This document shows positions 36,981 through 46,451 of a stretch of DNA of 64,000 nucleotides, piece by piece. A model generated the notes under the pieces. The model searched no databases. It worked only from the letters and a program-made list of their open reading frames with translations, and was not told where the DNA came from. The translations under genes were made by a program, and so were the position numbers. Every line of letters starts with the position of its first letter. The first letter of the stretch is position 1. Source of the DNA: Streptomyces formicae (lineage in GTDB: Bacteria; Actinomycetota; Actinomycetes; Streptomycetales; Streptomycetaceae); the NCBI RefSeq assembly GCF_002556545.1, contig NZ_CP022685.1:3410001-3474000 (forward strand), read 5' to 3'.

Positions 36981-38048
36981 ATGCCCCAGCTCCGCCGCCC
37001 GTCCGCCTCCTCCGCGCCCTCCCGCCGCGGCATCCTCACCGCCGGCGGAGCCCTCGGCCTCACCGCCGTCCTCGCGGCCTGCGGCAGCGAGAAGAAGGAC
37101 GGCGGCGGCACGGGCAAGGAGGCCCCGGGCAAGTCCGGCCCCTGGAGCTTCAAGGACGACCGAGGCAAGACCGCCAAGCGGGACGCGACGCCGAAGAACA
37201 TCGTCGCCTTCACCGGCGTCGCCGCCGCCCTGTTCGACTACGGCATCGAGGTCAAGGGCGTCTTCGGCCCGACGAAGACCAAGGACGGCAAGGCCGACGT
37301 CCAGGCCGGCGACATGGACATCAGCAAGCTGACGGTCATCGGCAACGAATGGGGTCAGTTCAACATCGAGAAGTACGCGGGCCTCGCCCCGGACGTGCTG
37401 ATCTCCACGATGTTCGACGACAAGGGCACCCTCTGGTACGTGCCCGAGGAGAGCGCGGACAAGGTCCTCGGGCTCGCCCCGAGCGTCGGCATCAGCGTCT
37501 ACGACCGCCAGCTCACGCACCCGCTCCAGCGCATCCAGGCGCTCGCCGAGTCGCTCGGCGCGGACGTGAAGTCCGACAAGGTCACCAAGGCGAAGAAGCG
37601 CTTCGAGGACGCGTCCGAGCGGCTGCGCAAGGTCGCCAAGGCGCACAAGGACATCAAGGTCCTCGTCGGCTCCGCGAGCCAGGACCTGTTCTACGTCTCG
37701 GGCTCGAACCTCTCGGTCGACCTGGAGTACTTCAAGGCGCTCGGCGTGAACATCATCGAGCCGCCGGAGAAGGCGAAGAAGGAGTCCGGCGGCTGGTTCG
37801 AGAACCTCAGCTGGGAGAACGTCGACCAGTACCACGCGGACCTCATCATGATGGACAACCGCACCTCGGCGCTCCAGCCCGCCGACCTCGACAAGTCCAA
37901 GCCGACCTGGCAGAAGCTGCCCGCGGTCAAGGCCGGACAGGTCATCCCGCGCGTCACCGAGCCGATCTTCTCGTACGACAAGTGCGCGCCGATCCTGGAG
38001 GACCTCGCGGACGCGATCGAGAAGGCGAAGAAGCTGAAGAGCGCCTGA
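36981..38048 (+). CDS. desE: Siderophore-binding lipoprotein (ferrioxamine uptake)
   Basis: 355 residues. It starts with a twin-arginine-like SRRGIL (Arg15-16) and a lipobox ending LAAC with Cys34. The mature part is a class III periplasmic-binding-protein fold: KRDATPKNIVAFTGVAAALF and DKVLGLAPSVGISV segments, then a long lysine-rich backbone helix. It sits upstream of desABCD and is preceded by its own iron box, as expected for the ferric desferrioxamine receptor that hands cargo to an ABC permease elsewhere. The ATG at 36981 is the first in-frame start after the iron box. Ends before an intrinsic terminator. Confidence 0.93.
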   Translation: MPQLRRPSASSAPSRRGILTAGGALGLTAVLAACGSEKKDGGGTGKEAPGKSGPWSFKDDRGKTAKRDATPKNIVAFTGVAAALFDYGIEVKGVFGPTKTKDGKADVQAGDMDISKLTVIGNEWGQFNIEKYAGLAPDVLISTMFDDKGTLWYVPEESADKVLGLAPSVGISVYDRQLTHPLQRIQALAESLGADVKSDKVTKAKKRFEDASERLRKVAKAHKDIKVLVGSASQDLFYVSGSNLSVDLEYFKALGVNIIEPPEKAKKESGGWFENLSWENVDQYHADLIMMDNRTSALQPADLDKSKPTWQKLPAVKAGQVIPRVTEPIFSYDKCAPILEDLADAIEKAKKLKSA

Positions 38049-38082
38049 TCGCCTGATCGCCCGCTCGGCACCGACTGGCGCC

Positions 38083-38114
38083 CGGCACACCGGCACACCG
38101 GCACACCGGCACAC
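38083..38114. repeat. Short tandem repeat, four copies of CGGCACAC
   Basis: CGGCACAC is repeated four times head to tail without change, between the desE stop and its terminator. Perfect 8-bp arrays of this kind are prone to slippage. No coding potential. Confidence 0.8.
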
Positions 38115-38115
38115 A

Positions 38116-38158
38116 ACGGAGTCATCCCGTCCAACTCGGACCGGGTGGCTCCGTTTTT
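38116..38158 (+). terminator. Rho-independent terminator of desE
   Basis: Outer arms ACGGAG / CTCCGT enclose inner CCCGTCC / GGACCGGG arms with an AACTC loop. The stem is followed by TTTTT at 38154-38158. It separates desE from desA, which has its own iron box. Confidence 0.8.
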
Positions 38159-38195
38159 GTTACGCAGGGGGACCCAGGGTTCTGTGTGGCGTGAG

Positions 38196-38216
38196 CTTAG
38201 GTTAGGCTAACCTTAG
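38196..38216. promoter_or_regulatory. Iron box upstream of desA
   Basis: TTAGGTTAGGCTAACCTTA is the core of a 21-bp dyad with arms CTTAGGTTAG and CTAACCTTAG and one mismatch. It is nearly the full DmdR1 consensus. It lies 78 bp before desA and should control the desABCD operon by iron. Confidence 0.92.
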
Positions 38217-38293
38217 TTTCACTCCGCGCCCTCGCCTCCCCCATTCCTGTCCACGAGGGCGCGGTCCTAGTCCCCTCAACTGGAGGACAGTTC

Positions 38294-39736
38294 ATGCGCT
38301 CGCACCTGCTCAATGACACCACCGCGGAGCGATACCGCAGCTCCGTGACGGAAGGAGTCGAGCGGGTGGCGGCCCAACTCGCCACCACCACACGTCCGTT
38401 CACGGGGATATCCGTCGACGACCTCGCGCCCCGCATCGCGGCCGTCGACCTGGACGAACCCCTGCACGACACCGTCGCCGCGCTCGACGAACTCGAAGAG
38501 CTCTATCTGCGCGACGCCGTCTACTTCCACCACCCCCGCTACCTCGCCCACCTCAACTGCCCGGTCGTCATCCCCGCCGTCCTGGGTGAAGCCGTCCTCT
38601 CCGCCGTCAACTCCTCCCTGGACACCTGGGACCAGTCGGCGGGCGGCACCCTCATCGAACGCCGCGTCATCGACTGGACCACCGAGCGGATCGGCCTCGG
38701 CCCGGCCGCCGACGGCGTCTTCACCAGCGGCGGCACCCAGTCCAACCTCCAGGCGCTGCTGCTCGCCCGCGAGGAGGCCAAGGGCGAGGACCCCACCAGG
38801 ATGCGGATCTTCGCCTCCGAGGTCGGCCACTTCAGCGTCCAGAAGGCCGCCAGACTGCTCGGCCTCGGCGAGGAAGCCGTCGTGGTCATCCCCACCGACC
38901 ACGACAAGCGCATGCAGACTGTGGCCCTCGCCCGCGAACTGGAGCGCTGCCGCCGCGACGACCTCTCCCCCATGGCCGTCGTCGCCACCGCGGGCACCAC
39001 CGACTTCGGCTCCATCGACCCGCTGCCCGAGATCGCCGAACTGTGCGCGCAGTACGACACCTGGATGCACGTCGACGCCGCCTACGGCTGCGGCCTGCTC
39101 GCCTCGCGCAAGAACCGGCACCTGCTCGACGGCATCGAGCACGCCGACTCGGTGACCGTGGACTACCACAAGTCCTTCTTCCAGCCCGTGAGTTCATCGG
39201 CCGTCCTGGTGCGCGACCGCGGCACGCTGTCCCACGCGACGTACCACGCGGAGTACCTCAACCCGCGCCGCGCGGTGCAGGAGCGCATCCCCAACCAGGT
39301 CGACAAGTCCCTCCAGACGACCCGGCGCTTCGACGCGCTGAAACTGTGGATGACGCTGCGCGTGATGGGCGCCGACGGCATCGGCGACCTCTTCGACGAG
39401 GTGTGCGACCTCGCCACGCGGGGCTGGCGGCTGCTCGCCGCCGACCCGCGCTACGACGTCGTGGTGGAGCCGCAGCTCTCCACGCTCGTCTTCCGCTACA
39501 TCCCCTCGGCGATCTGCGACCCGGCCGCCATCGACCGCGCCAACCTCTACGCCCGCAAGGCCCTGTTCGCCTCCGGCGACGCGGTGGTGGCGGGCACCAA
39601 GGTGGGCGAGCGCCAGTTCCTGAAGTTCACCCTGCTCAACCCCGAGACCACCACCGACGACATCACCGCCGTCCTCGACCTGATCGCAGGACACGCCGAG
39701 CAGTACCTGGGAGACTCCCTTGACCGCGCTTCCTGA
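38294..39736 (+). CDS. desA: Lysine decarboxylase (desferrioxamine pathway)
   Basis: 480 residues, a group II PLP-dependent decarboxylase. The internal aldimine lysine is K293 in [11 protein letters not shown]; the cofactor segments HVDAAYGCG and [11 protein letters not shown] are also visible. It converts L-lysine to cadaverine, the first step to desferrioxamines. ATG 38294 follows GGAGGACAG. First gene of desABCD, behind the iron box at 38196-38216. Its 3' end overlaps desB by 17 bp, an unusually long overlap compared with the 4-bp overlaps elsewhere in the operon. Confidence 0.95.
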   Translation: MRSHLLNDTTAERYRSSVTEGVERVAAQLATTTRPFTGISVDDLAPRIAAVDLDEPLHDTVAALDELEELYLRDAVYFHHPRYLAHLNCPVVIPAVLGEAVLSAVNSSLDTWDQSAGGTLIERRVIDWTTERIGLGPAADGVFTSGGTQSNLQALLLAREEAKGEDPTRMRIFASEVGHFSVQKAARLLGLGEEAVVVIPTDHDKRMQTVALARELERCRRDDLSPMAVVATAGTTDFGSIDPLPEIAELCAQYDTWMHVDAAYGCGLLASRKNRHLLDGIEHADSVTVDYHKSFFQPVSSSAVLVRDRGTLSHATYHAEYLNPRRAVQERIPNQVDKSLQTTRRFDALKLWMTLRVMGADGIGDLFDEVCDLATRGWRLLAADPRYDVVVEPQLSTLVFRYIPSAICDPAAIDRANLYARKALFASGDAVVAGTKVGERQFLKFTLLNPETTTDDITAVLDLIAGHAEQYLGDSLDRAS

Positions 39737-41015
39737 GCCCCTCGACTTCATCGGGATCGGCCTCGGCCCGTTCAACCTGGGCCTGGCCTGCCTGACCGAG
39801 CCGCTCGACGAGCTGACCGGGCTCTTCCTGGAGTCCAAGCCGGACTTCGAGTGGCACTCCGGGATGTTCCTGGAGGGCGCCCACCTCCAGACCCCGTTCA
39901 TGTCGGACCTGGTCACCCTCGCCGACCCCACGTCCCCGTACTCGTTCCTCAACTACCTGAAGGAATCGGGGCGGTTGTACTCGTTCTACATCCGCGAGAA
40001 CTTCTACCCGCTGCGCACCGAGTACAACGACTACTGCCGCTGGGCCGCCGCGAAACTCTCCTCGATCCGCTTCGGCACGACGGTCGCCGAGGTGTCGTAC
40101 GAGGACGAGACCGACCTCTACGTCGTACGCACCACGGCCGGTGAGTTCTTCCGCGCCCGCCGCCTCGTCCTCGGCACCGGCACGCCGCCGCACCTGCCCG
40201 AGGCGTGCGAAGGGCTCGGCGGGGACGCGATCCACAACTCCCGCTATCTGCAGAGCAAGCAGGAGTTGCAGAAGAAGGACTCGATCACGCTGGTGGGCAG
40301 CGGCCAGTCCGCCGCCGAGATCTACTACGACCTGCTCGCCGAGATCGACGTGCACGGCTACCGGCTCAACTGGGTCACCCGCTCGCCGCGCTTCTTCCCG
40401 CTCGAATACACCAAACTGACGCTGGAGATGACCTCTCCGGACTACATCGACTACTTCCACGCGCTGCCCGAGCCGACCCGCTACCGCCTGGAGACCCAGC
40501 AGAAGGGCCTCTTCAAGGGCATCGACGGCGCGCTGATCGACTCGATCTTCGACCTGCTCTACCAGAAGAACCTCACCGGGCCCGTGCAGACCCGGCTGCT
40601 CACCAACACCGCGCTGAGCGAGGCCAGTTACGACAGCGCGACGCGCACGTACACGCTCGGGCTCCGCCAGGAGGAGCAGGAGAAGGACTTCCGGCTCGAC
40701 ACCCAGGGCCTGATCCTCGCCACCGGCTACCGCTACCGCGTCCCGGACTTCCTCGCCCCGGTCCACGACCGCATCCGCTGGGACGGCCAGGGTCGCTTCG
40801 ACGTCGCCCGCAACTACAGCATCGACACCACCGGGAACGGCATCTTCCTGCAGAACGCCTCGGTGCACACCCACTCGATCACCAGCCCCGACCTCGGCAT
40901 GGGCGCGTACCGCAACGCGTACATCGTCGGCGAGCTGCTCGGCCGCGAGGCCTACCCGGTCGAGAAGTCCATCGCGTTCCAGGAGTTCGCCGCTCCGGAG
41001 GGGAACCTCATATGA
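39720..41015 (+). CDS. desB: Cadaverine N-hydroxylating monooxygenase
   Basis: 431 residues of the N-hydroxylating flavoprotein (IucD/SidA/PvdA) family. FAD site [14 protein letters not shown] is near 10-23, NADPH site [14 protein letters not shown] near 190, and the C-terminal ILATGYRY motif near 338. It forms N-hydroxycadaverine with FAD, NADPH and oxygen. The start is TTG at 39720, with GGGAGA about 7 nt upstream; no ATG or GTG occurs in frame before the FAD motif. It overlaps desA by 17 bp and desC by 4 bp (ATGA). Confidence 0.93.
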   Translation: MTALPEPLDFIGIGLGPFNLGLACLTEPLDELTGLFLESKPDFEWHSGMFLEGAHLQTPFMSDLVTLADPTSPYSFLNYLKESGRLYSFYIRENFYPLRTEYNDYCRWAAAKLSSIRFGTTVAEVSYEDETDLYVVRTTAGEFFRARRLVLGTGTPPHLPEACEGLGGDAIHNSRYLQSKQELQKKDSITLVGSGQSAAEIYYDLLAEIDVHGYRLNWVTRSPRFFPLEYTKLTLEMTSPDYIDYFHALPEPTRYRLETQQKGLFKGIDGALIDSIFDLLYQKNLTGPVQTRLLTNTALSEASYDSATRTYTLGLRQEEQEKDFRLDTQGLILATGYRYRVPDFLAPVHDRIRWDGQGRFDVARNYSIDTTGNGIFLQNASVHTHSITSPDLGMGAYRNAYIVGELLGREAYPVEKSIAFQEFAAPEGNLI

Positions 41016-41584
41016 CCGACCCGAACGAACTCGCCGCCCCGGCAGGCGACTTCACCTTCCGGCCGCTCGACGCCCTGACCGACGCCGAGCTCGTGCACGG
41101 CTGGGTGACCCACCCCAAGGCCGCCTTCTGGCTGATGCAGGAGGCCACGCTGCCCGAGGTCGAGCGCGAGTACATGTCGATCGCCGCCGCCGAGCACCAC
41201 GACGCGTTCCTCGGCCTGCACAAGGGCGTCCCCGCCTTCCTGATGGAGCGCTACGACCCGGCGCACGTCGAACTCGTCGGCCTGTACGAGCCGTTGCCCG
41301 GTGACGTCGGCATGCACTTCCTCACCGCGCCCTCCGACGTCCGCATCCCCGGCTTCACGCGCGGCGTGATCACCGCGGTGATGCGCGAGCTCTTCGCCGA
41401 CCCGGCGACCGAGCGGGTCGTGGTCGAGCCCGACGTACGCAACACGGCCGTGCACGCCCTCAACGAAGCCGTCGGGTTCCGGCCCGAGACCGTCATCCAG
41501 AAGCCGGAGAAGGAAGCCCTGCTGAGCTTCTGCACCCGCGAGCAGTTCGAAGCAGCCGTACGCGAAAGGGAACTGGCGATATGA
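41012..41584 (+). CDS. desC: N-hydroxycadaverine acyltransferase
   Basis: 190 residues, GNAT-like acyltransferase of siderophore type (IucB/RhbD group). Segments [44 protein letters not shown] and [20 protein letters not shown] form the acyl-CoA fold. It acylates hydroxycadaverine with succinyl- or acetyl-CoA to give the hydroxamate. Both ends use ATGA overlaps, with desB upstream and desD downstream, implying tightly coupled translation in the iron-repressed operon. Confidence 0.93.
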   Translation: MTDPNELAAPAGDFTFRPLDALTDAELVHGWVTHPKAAFWLMQEATLPEVEREYMSIAAAEHHDAFLGLHKGVPAFLMERYDPAHVELVGLYEPLPGDVGMHFLTAPSDVRIPGFTRGVITAVMRELFADPATERVVVEPDVRNTAVHALNEAVGFRPETVIQKPEKEALLSFCTREQFEAAVRERELAI

Positions 41585-43347
41585 CCCTGTCCGACACCGT
41601 GGCACACCTGTCCCCGGAGCGCTGGGCCACGGCCAACCGCCTGCTCATCCGCAAGGCACTCGCCGAATTCGCCCACGAACGGCTGCTCACGCCCGAGCCA
41701 CTGGGCGACGGCGCCTACGCCGTCCGCAGCGACGACGCCCTCACCCGCTACCGGTTCACCGCCGAGGTCCTGCGCCTGGACCACTGGCAGATCGACGCGG
41801 CGTCGATCACCCGCCACCGCGACGGCGGCGAACTCCCGCTCAACGCACTGGAGTTCTTCACCGAGCTGCGCGGCGCGCTCGGCCTGAGCGACGCCATCCT
41901 GCCGGTCTACCTGGAGGAGATCTCCTCCACGCTCTCGGGCACCTGCTACAAACTCACCAAGCCCGCGATCCCGGCCGCCGAGCTCTCCCGCTCCGGCTTC
42001 CAGGAGATCGAGACGGGCATGACCGAGGGCCACCCCTGTTTCGTCGCCAACAACGGCCGGCTCGGTTTCGGCGTGCACGAGTACCTCTCGTACGCCCCCG
42101 AGACCGCGAGCCCGGTGCGCCTGGTGTGGCTGGCGGCCCGCAAGGACCGCGCGGCGTTCACGGCGGGCGCGGGCATCGACTACGAGTCCTTCCTCCGCGC
42201 CGAGCTGGGCGAACAGACCCTGGACCGCTTCGATCGGATCCTGCGCGACCAGGGCCTGGATCCCGCCGAGTACCTGCTGATCCCGGCCCACCCCTGGCAG
42301 TGGTGGAACAAGCTGTCGGTGACGTTCGCCGCCGAGGTCGCCCAGCGTCACCTCGTCTGCCTCGGCGAGGGCGACGACGAGTACCTCGCGCAGCAGTCGA
42401 TCCGCACCTTCTTCAACTCCACGTCGCCCGCCAAGCACTACGTGAAGACGGCCCTCTCCGTCATCAACATGGGCTTCATGCGCGGCCTCTCGGCGGCGTA
42501 CATGGAGGCGACCCCGGCGATCAACGACTGGCTCGCCGCTCTCATCGAGAACGACGAGACGCTGCGCGACACCGGCCTGACGATCATCCGCGAGCGCGCC
42601 GCGGTCGGCTACCGGCACCTGGAGTACGAGGCCGCCACCGACCGCTACTCCCCCTACCGCAAGATGCTCGCCGCCCTGTGGCGCGAGAGCCCGGTGACCT
42701 CCGTCGGCGAGGGCGAGCAGCTCGCCACGATGGCCTCGCTGCTGCACGTCGACCGGGACGGCGGCACCTTCGCGGGCGCCCTGATCGAACGCTCCGGCCT
42801 GACCCCGACGGAGTGGCTGCGCCGCTACCTGCACGCGTACCTCACCCCGCTGCTGCACAGCTTCTACGCGTACGACCTGGTCTTCATGCCGCACGGCGAG
42901 AACGTGATCCTGGTCCTGAAGGACGGCGTCGTCCAGCGCGCGATCTTCAAGGACATCGCCGAGGAGATCGCGGTGATGGACCCGGACGCGGTCCTGCCGC
43001 CGGTGGTCGAGCGGATCCGCGTGGAGGTCCCCGAGGACAAGAAGCTCCTGTCGATCTTCACGGACGTCTTCGACTGCTTCTTCCGCTTCCTCGCGGCGAA
43101 CCTCGTCTCCGAGGGCCTGGTCGACGAGGACACGTTCTGGCGGGCGGTCGCGGAGTGCGTGACCACCTACCAGGAGGCGACGCCCCAACTGGCGGACAAG
43201 TTCAAGCAGTACGACATGTTCGCCCCGGAGTTCTCGCTGTCCTGCCTCAACCGGCTCCAGCTGCGCAACAACGAGCAGATGGTCGACCTGTCCGACCCCT
43301 CTGGGGCGCTGCAACTGATCGGGACGCTGAAGAACCCGATCGCCTGA
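41581..43347 (+). CDS. desD: Desferrioxamine synthetase (NIS synthetase)
   Basis: 588 residues, a complete IucA/IucC-type NRPS-independent siderophore synthetase. Recognisable features are EGHPCFVANNGRLGFGVHEY (about 155-175), the ATP-site region LLIPAHPWQWWNKLSV (near 237), RTFFNSTSPAKHYVKTALSV and a C-terminal FerrioxB-type helical region. It joins and cyclises N-hydroxy-N-succinylcadaverine units to desferrioxamine E/B using ATP. It starts inside the desC stop (ATGA) and ends 4 bp before a strong hairpin shared with the convergent hexosaminidase gene. Confidence 0.95.
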   Translation: MTLSDTVAHLSPERWATANRLLIRKALAEFAHERLLTPEPLGDGAYAVRSDDALTRYRFTAEVLRLDHWQIDAASITRHRDGGELPLNALEFFTELRGALGLSDAILPVYLEEISSTLSGTCYKLTKPAIPAAELSRSGFQEIETGMTEGHPCFVANNGRLGFGVHEYLSYAPETASPVRLVWLAARKDRAAFTAGAGIDYESFLRAELGEQTLDRFDRILRDQGLDPAEYLLIPAHPWQWWNKLSVTFAAEVAQRHLVCLGEGDDEYLAQQSIRTFFNSTSPAKHYVKTALSVINMGFMRGLSAAYMEATPAINDWLAALIENDETLRDTGLTIIRERAAVGYRHLEYEAATDRYSPYRKMLAALWRESPVTSVGEGEQLATMASLLHVDRDGGTFAGALIERSGLTPTEWLRRYLHAYLTPLLHSFYAYDLVFMPHGENVILVLKDGVVQRAIFKDIAEEIAVMDPDAVLPPVVERIRVEVPEDKKLLSIFTDVFDCFFRFLAANLVSEGLVDEDTFWRAVAECVTTYQEATPQLADKFKQYDMFAPEFSLSCLNRLQLRNNEQMVDLSDPSGALQLIGTLKNPIA

Positions 43348-43351
43348 GACC

Positions 43352-43389
43352 GACGGGCGCCCCGGAGACGGTCCTCCGGGGCGCCCGTC
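43352..43389. terminator. Bidirectional terminator between desD and hexosaminidase gene
   Basis: A perfect 16-bp stem (arm GACGGGCGCCCCGGAG) with a 6-nt loop fills most of the 48-bp gap between these convergent genes. No T-tract is present. Confidence 0.85.
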
Positions 43390-43395
43390 CTCAGC

Positions 43396-45009
43396 TCACT
43401 TGCCGGGCCACGGCACCTGCGGCGACTTGTAGTAGCCGATGCCGAGCGCGTCCCAGCGCGGCGCCTGCGCGGCGAGCCGCACCTTGTACTTCTCCCAGTC
43501 GTGCGTGGCCGCGGGCGACCAGCCGAGCTCGGCGATCCCGGGAAGCCGCGGGAACGCCATGTAGTCCAGGTGCGCGGAGGTCGAGAGGGTCTCCGTCCAC
43601 AGCGGCGCCTCCACGCCCATGACCGAGTCGGCGGGCGCGCCCTGGAGGTAGGTCGCCGGGTCCCAGTCGTAGGACCGCTCGACCTCGACGTAGCCCGCCC
43701 AGGACAGGCCGAGCGGGGTGTCCTTGGTGTACTTGTGGTCGATGTAGGCGCGGTCGGCGGGCGAGAGGACCAGCTTGGTGCCGTTCTTCGCCGCGTTCAC
43801 GACCTCCTCGCGCTCGGCGGCCCCGGTCTTGTCGTAGCCCCAGTACTGCACGACGGCGCCCTTGACGGGGTTGGCCCCTGCCAGCTGGTGCCAACCCATG
43901 ACCTTCTTGCCGTACTTGGCGACCACCGGCTGCACCTTCTCCATGAACGCCACGAAGTCCTCGTGGCTGGTGGAGTGCGCCTCGTCGCCGCCGATGTGGA
44001 GGTACTCGCCGGGCGTGAGCGCGGCCAGCTCGCGGATGACGTCGTCCACGAAGTCGTACGTGACGTCCTTCTTGACGCACAGCGAGCTGAACCCGACCTC
44101 GGTACCGGTGTAGAGCGGCGGCGCGACGCCGTTGCAGTTCAGATCGGCGTACGAGGAGAGGGCCGCGTTGGTGTGCCCCGGCATGTCGATCTCGGGGATG
44201 ACCTCCAGATGGCGCGACGCGGCGTACGCGACGATCTCCTTGTACTGCGCCTTCGTGTAGTAGCCGCCCTTGCCGCCGCCGACCTGCGTGGAGCCGCCGT
44301 ACGACGCGAGGCGCGGCCAGGAGTCGATGGCGATGCGCCAGCCCTGGTCGTCGCTGAGGTGCAGGTGCAGCTTGTTCAGCTTGTAGAGCGCCGCCTGGTC
44401 GATGTAGCGCTTGACCTGGTCGACGGTGAAGAAGTGCCGCGAGACGTCGAGCATGGTGCCTCGGTAGCCGTAGCGCGGGGTGTCCTCGATGGTGCCGCCC
44501 GCGATCCGCCACGGGCCGCGCTGCCTGGTCTTCTTCTCCAGGGCCGCGGGCAGTTGCTGGCGCACCGTCTGGATGCCGTGGAAGAGCCCGGCGTCCGACC
44601 AGGAGGTGATGGTGAGCGAGCCGCGCGCGGAGATGACCCGGTAGCCCTCGGCGCCGAGGGCCTTGTTCGCGGGCTCCGCGCTGATGCGCAGGCGGATGCC
44701 GTCGCTGCCGCCGCTGTCGGTGACGGGCAGCTTGTAGCCGGTGGCCGGGCGCAGCACGTCCGCGAGGTACTCACCGGCCCTGCGCTCCGCCGCGTTGCCC
44801 TTCTCGACGCGGATCCGGGTCTTGGCGGTGATCTCGAAGCCGGGCCCGGCGGGCTCGGCCTTCAGGGGCGCGGGCACGATCTGGCCGAGTGGGGTGACCG
44901 TGGGGCTCGCGGCGGCCCCCGAGGGTGCCGCGGCGAACGAGGAGATTCCTGCGGCCGCCACGAGCAGCAGCGAGCCGAGTACGCGGGTCGTCCTTCTGTG
45001 CGATCTCAC
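43396..45009 (-). CDS. Secreted beta-N-acetylhexosaminidase (GH20)
   Basis: 537 residues with a Sec signal peptide (about 1-34). A GH20b N-terminal domain (about 40-165) is followed by the catalytic barrel with HLSDDQGWRI (near 220) and the catalytic Asp-Glu pair in HIGGDEAHST (near 338-340). WTETLSTSAHLDYMAFPRLPGIAE is split along the C-terminal active-site loop. It releases GlcNAc from chito-oligosaccharides by substrate-assisted catalysis. GTG 45009 follows GAAGGGAA. It lies opposite the DUF4429 gene; the intergenic region holds a DasR-like site. Homologues in S. coelicolor are reported as part of GlcNAc metabolism. Confidence 0.93.
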   Translation of the reverse strand: MRSHRRTTRVLGSLLLVAAAGISSFAAAPSGAAASPTVTPLGQIVPAPLKAEPAGPGFEITAKTRIRVEKGNAAERRAGEYLADVLRPATGYKLPVTDSGGSDGIRLRISAEPANKALGAEGYRVISARGSLTITSWSDAGLFHGIQTVRQQLPAALEKKTRQRGPWRIAGGTIEDTPRYGYRGTMLDVSRHFFTVDQVKRYIDQAALYKLNKLHLHLSDDQGWRIAIDSWPRLASYGGSTQVGGGKGGYYTKAQYKEIVAYAASRHLEVIPEIDMPGHTNAALSSYADLNCNGVAPPLYTGTEVGFSSLCVKKDVTYDFVDDVIRELAALTPGEYLHIGGDEAHSTSHEDFVAFMEKVQPVVAKYGKKVMGWHQLAGANPVKGAVVQYWGYDKTGAAEREEVVNAAKNGTKLVLSPADRAYIDHKYTKDTPLGLSWAGYVEVERSYDWDPATYLQGAPADSVMGVEAPLWTETLSTSAHLDYMAFPRLPGIAELGWSPAATHDWEKYKVRLAAQAPRWDALGIGYYKSPQVPWPGK

Positions 45010-45134
45010 AAGCGGTTCCCTTCGACGGGCGGGCGCCGCGACGGGGCACGAGTGCGGCGCGCGTCTGTGGTGCGCAACTGTGGTTCATCGCAATCGAACG
45101 GTCCCCATTGGTAACCCGGGCACTACTAGGGGTC

Positions 45135-45150
45135 AAGGGTGTAGACCTTT
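45135..45150. promoter_or_regulatory. DasR-responsive element-like palindrome
   Basis: AAGGGTGTAGACCTTT matches the dre consensus (ACTGGTCTAGACCACT) at its GGT.TAGACC core, with symmetric arms AAGGGT/ACCTTT apart from one base. It is 126 bp upstream of the hexosaminidase gene and 31 bp upstream of the DUF4429 gene, so either or both could be targets. Confidence 0.45.
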
Positions 45151-45180
45151 TCTCCAAGGGGTCGGTGCGAGAATCCATGC

Positions 45181-46062
45181 ATGGCGGAAATCATCCAGCG
45201 TGACGGGACCTGGACCTTCGACGGAGAGACGCTGCGCCTGGTGCCGGGGCACGACAAGAGCGTGTCCTTGCTGCGCAAGACACTGGGGGAACTGACCGTC
45301 CCCTTGGGCGCGTTGGCGGGCATCGCCTTCGAGCAGGGCAAGAAGTCGGGCCGGTTGAGGCTGCGCCTGCGCGACGGCTCGGACCCGCTGCTCCATGCCA
45401 CGGGCGGCAAGCTCACGGACTCCGCGGACCCGTATCAACTGATCGTGGAGGCGGACCGGTACGGCGTCGCGGAGTATCTGGTCGACGAGGTGCGCAACGC
45501 CCTCCTGATCGAACAGGTCCCCTCGACCGCCTGCTCCGCCTACGTCCTCGCTGGCCCCTCCGTACCCCTGTCGATCTCGGCGGGCGACGGCACGGCGAGC
45601 TTCGACGGGGAGCGCGTGCGCCTGGAGTGGAACTGGAAGACGGAGGACGCCAAGTCCGCGGCGGGCACCCGCTCGATCGCCCTCGACGACATCGCCGCGG
45701 TGGACTGGCAGCCCGCGGGCGGCCTGGAGAACGGCCACCTCCGCTTCACCGTCAGGAACGCGCCGACCAAGGCCCCGCCGAAGTACGACCCGAACGCGGT
45801 CGAGCTGTGGGGCTTCAAGAAGGACCCGCTGATGGCACTGGTCGCCGCCGCGGTGACGGCCCGCCTCCCGCACCCCTCGGGGGCGACTCCTCCCGCGGTG
45901 GAGCCGGTCGCGGCCCGGACGCCCGCACCCGCCGAGGTCTCCGGCGATGACCACGACGCGCTCCTGCGGCGGCTGCGGGAGCTCGGTGAGCTGCATCGGG
46001 CGGGGATCCTCACGGACGAGGAGTTCAGTACGGCGAAGCAGGCGGTCCTGAAGCGCATGTGA
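45181..46062 (+). CDS. DUF4429 protein with C-terminal SHOCT motif
   Basis: 293 residues. Two DUF4429-type beta-rich repeats (about 1-105 and 115-225) both begin with a GTWTFDGETLRL / GTASFDGERVRL pattern, so the protein is an internal duplication. An Ala/Pro-rich linker leads to a C-terminal SHOCT helix pair (LLRRLRELGELHRAGILTDE). SHOCT domains mediate oligomerisation; the molecular role is unknown. No signal peptide or catalytic motif is seen. ATG 45181 lies just after the DasR-like element. Divergent from the GH20 gene. Confidence 0.86.
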   Translation: MAEIIQRDGTWTFDGETLRLVPGHDKSVSLLRKTLGELTVPLGALAGIAFEQGKKSGRLRLRLRDGSDPLLHATGGKLTDSADPYQLIVEADRYGVAEYLVDEVRNALLIEQVPSTACSAYVLAGPSVPLSISAGDGTASFDGERVRLEWNWKTEDAKSAAGTRSIALDDIAAVDWQPAGGLENGHLRFTVRNAPTKAPPKYDPNAVELWGFKKDPLMALVAAAVTARLPHPSGATPPAVEPVAARTPAPAEVSGDDHDALLRRLRELGELHRAGILTDEEFSTAKQAVLKRM

Positions 46063-46160
46063 GCGCCTTCCGCGGCGCTTTCCGGCCCCGTCCGACACGA
46101 GCCTGCCCGATTCCGGGCAGGATTCTTGCGAAAGGGCATGCGATACCCCAGGATCATCGA

Positions 46161-46418
46161 ATGCACGACGACCTGGTGGACCACCTCACCCGCAGCACCC
46201 CGCTCCAGCGGGGCGAAGCGCTGCGGGTCATCCAGGACGTGCTCGCCTACTTCGACGAGACGACCGAAGAGTTCGTCCGTCGCCGCCACCGCGAACTGCA
46301 GGGTCAGGGCCTGCTGAACGCGGCGATCTTCCAGCAGATCTCGGCGGATCTCGAATACCGCGCGGTCGCGCCGCCCGAGCTCACGCTCAGACAGCTGCGC
46401 CGCATCGTCTACGGCTAG
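46161..46418 (+). CDS. Conserved small protein of unknown function
   Basis: 85 residues, MHDDLVDHLTRSTPLQRGEA at the N-terminus. It is helical and charged, with VRRRHRELQGQGLLNAAIF in the middle and LRQLRRIVYG at the end. No domain is recognised. AGGATC 8 nt before the ATG acts as a weak ribosome-binding site; the longer in-frame reading from 46059 has no support. It lies 33 bp upstream of glmS on the same strand, so co-transcription with glmS is likely. Good codon bias supports a real gene. Confidence 0.72.
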   Translation: MHDDLVDHLTRSTPLQRGEALRVIQDVLAYFDETTEEFVRRRHRELQGQGLLNAAIFQQISADLEYRAVAPPELTLRQLRRIVYG

Positions 46419-46451
46419 ATCTGGGCCGCCCTCCTACGACTAGGACCCTCT

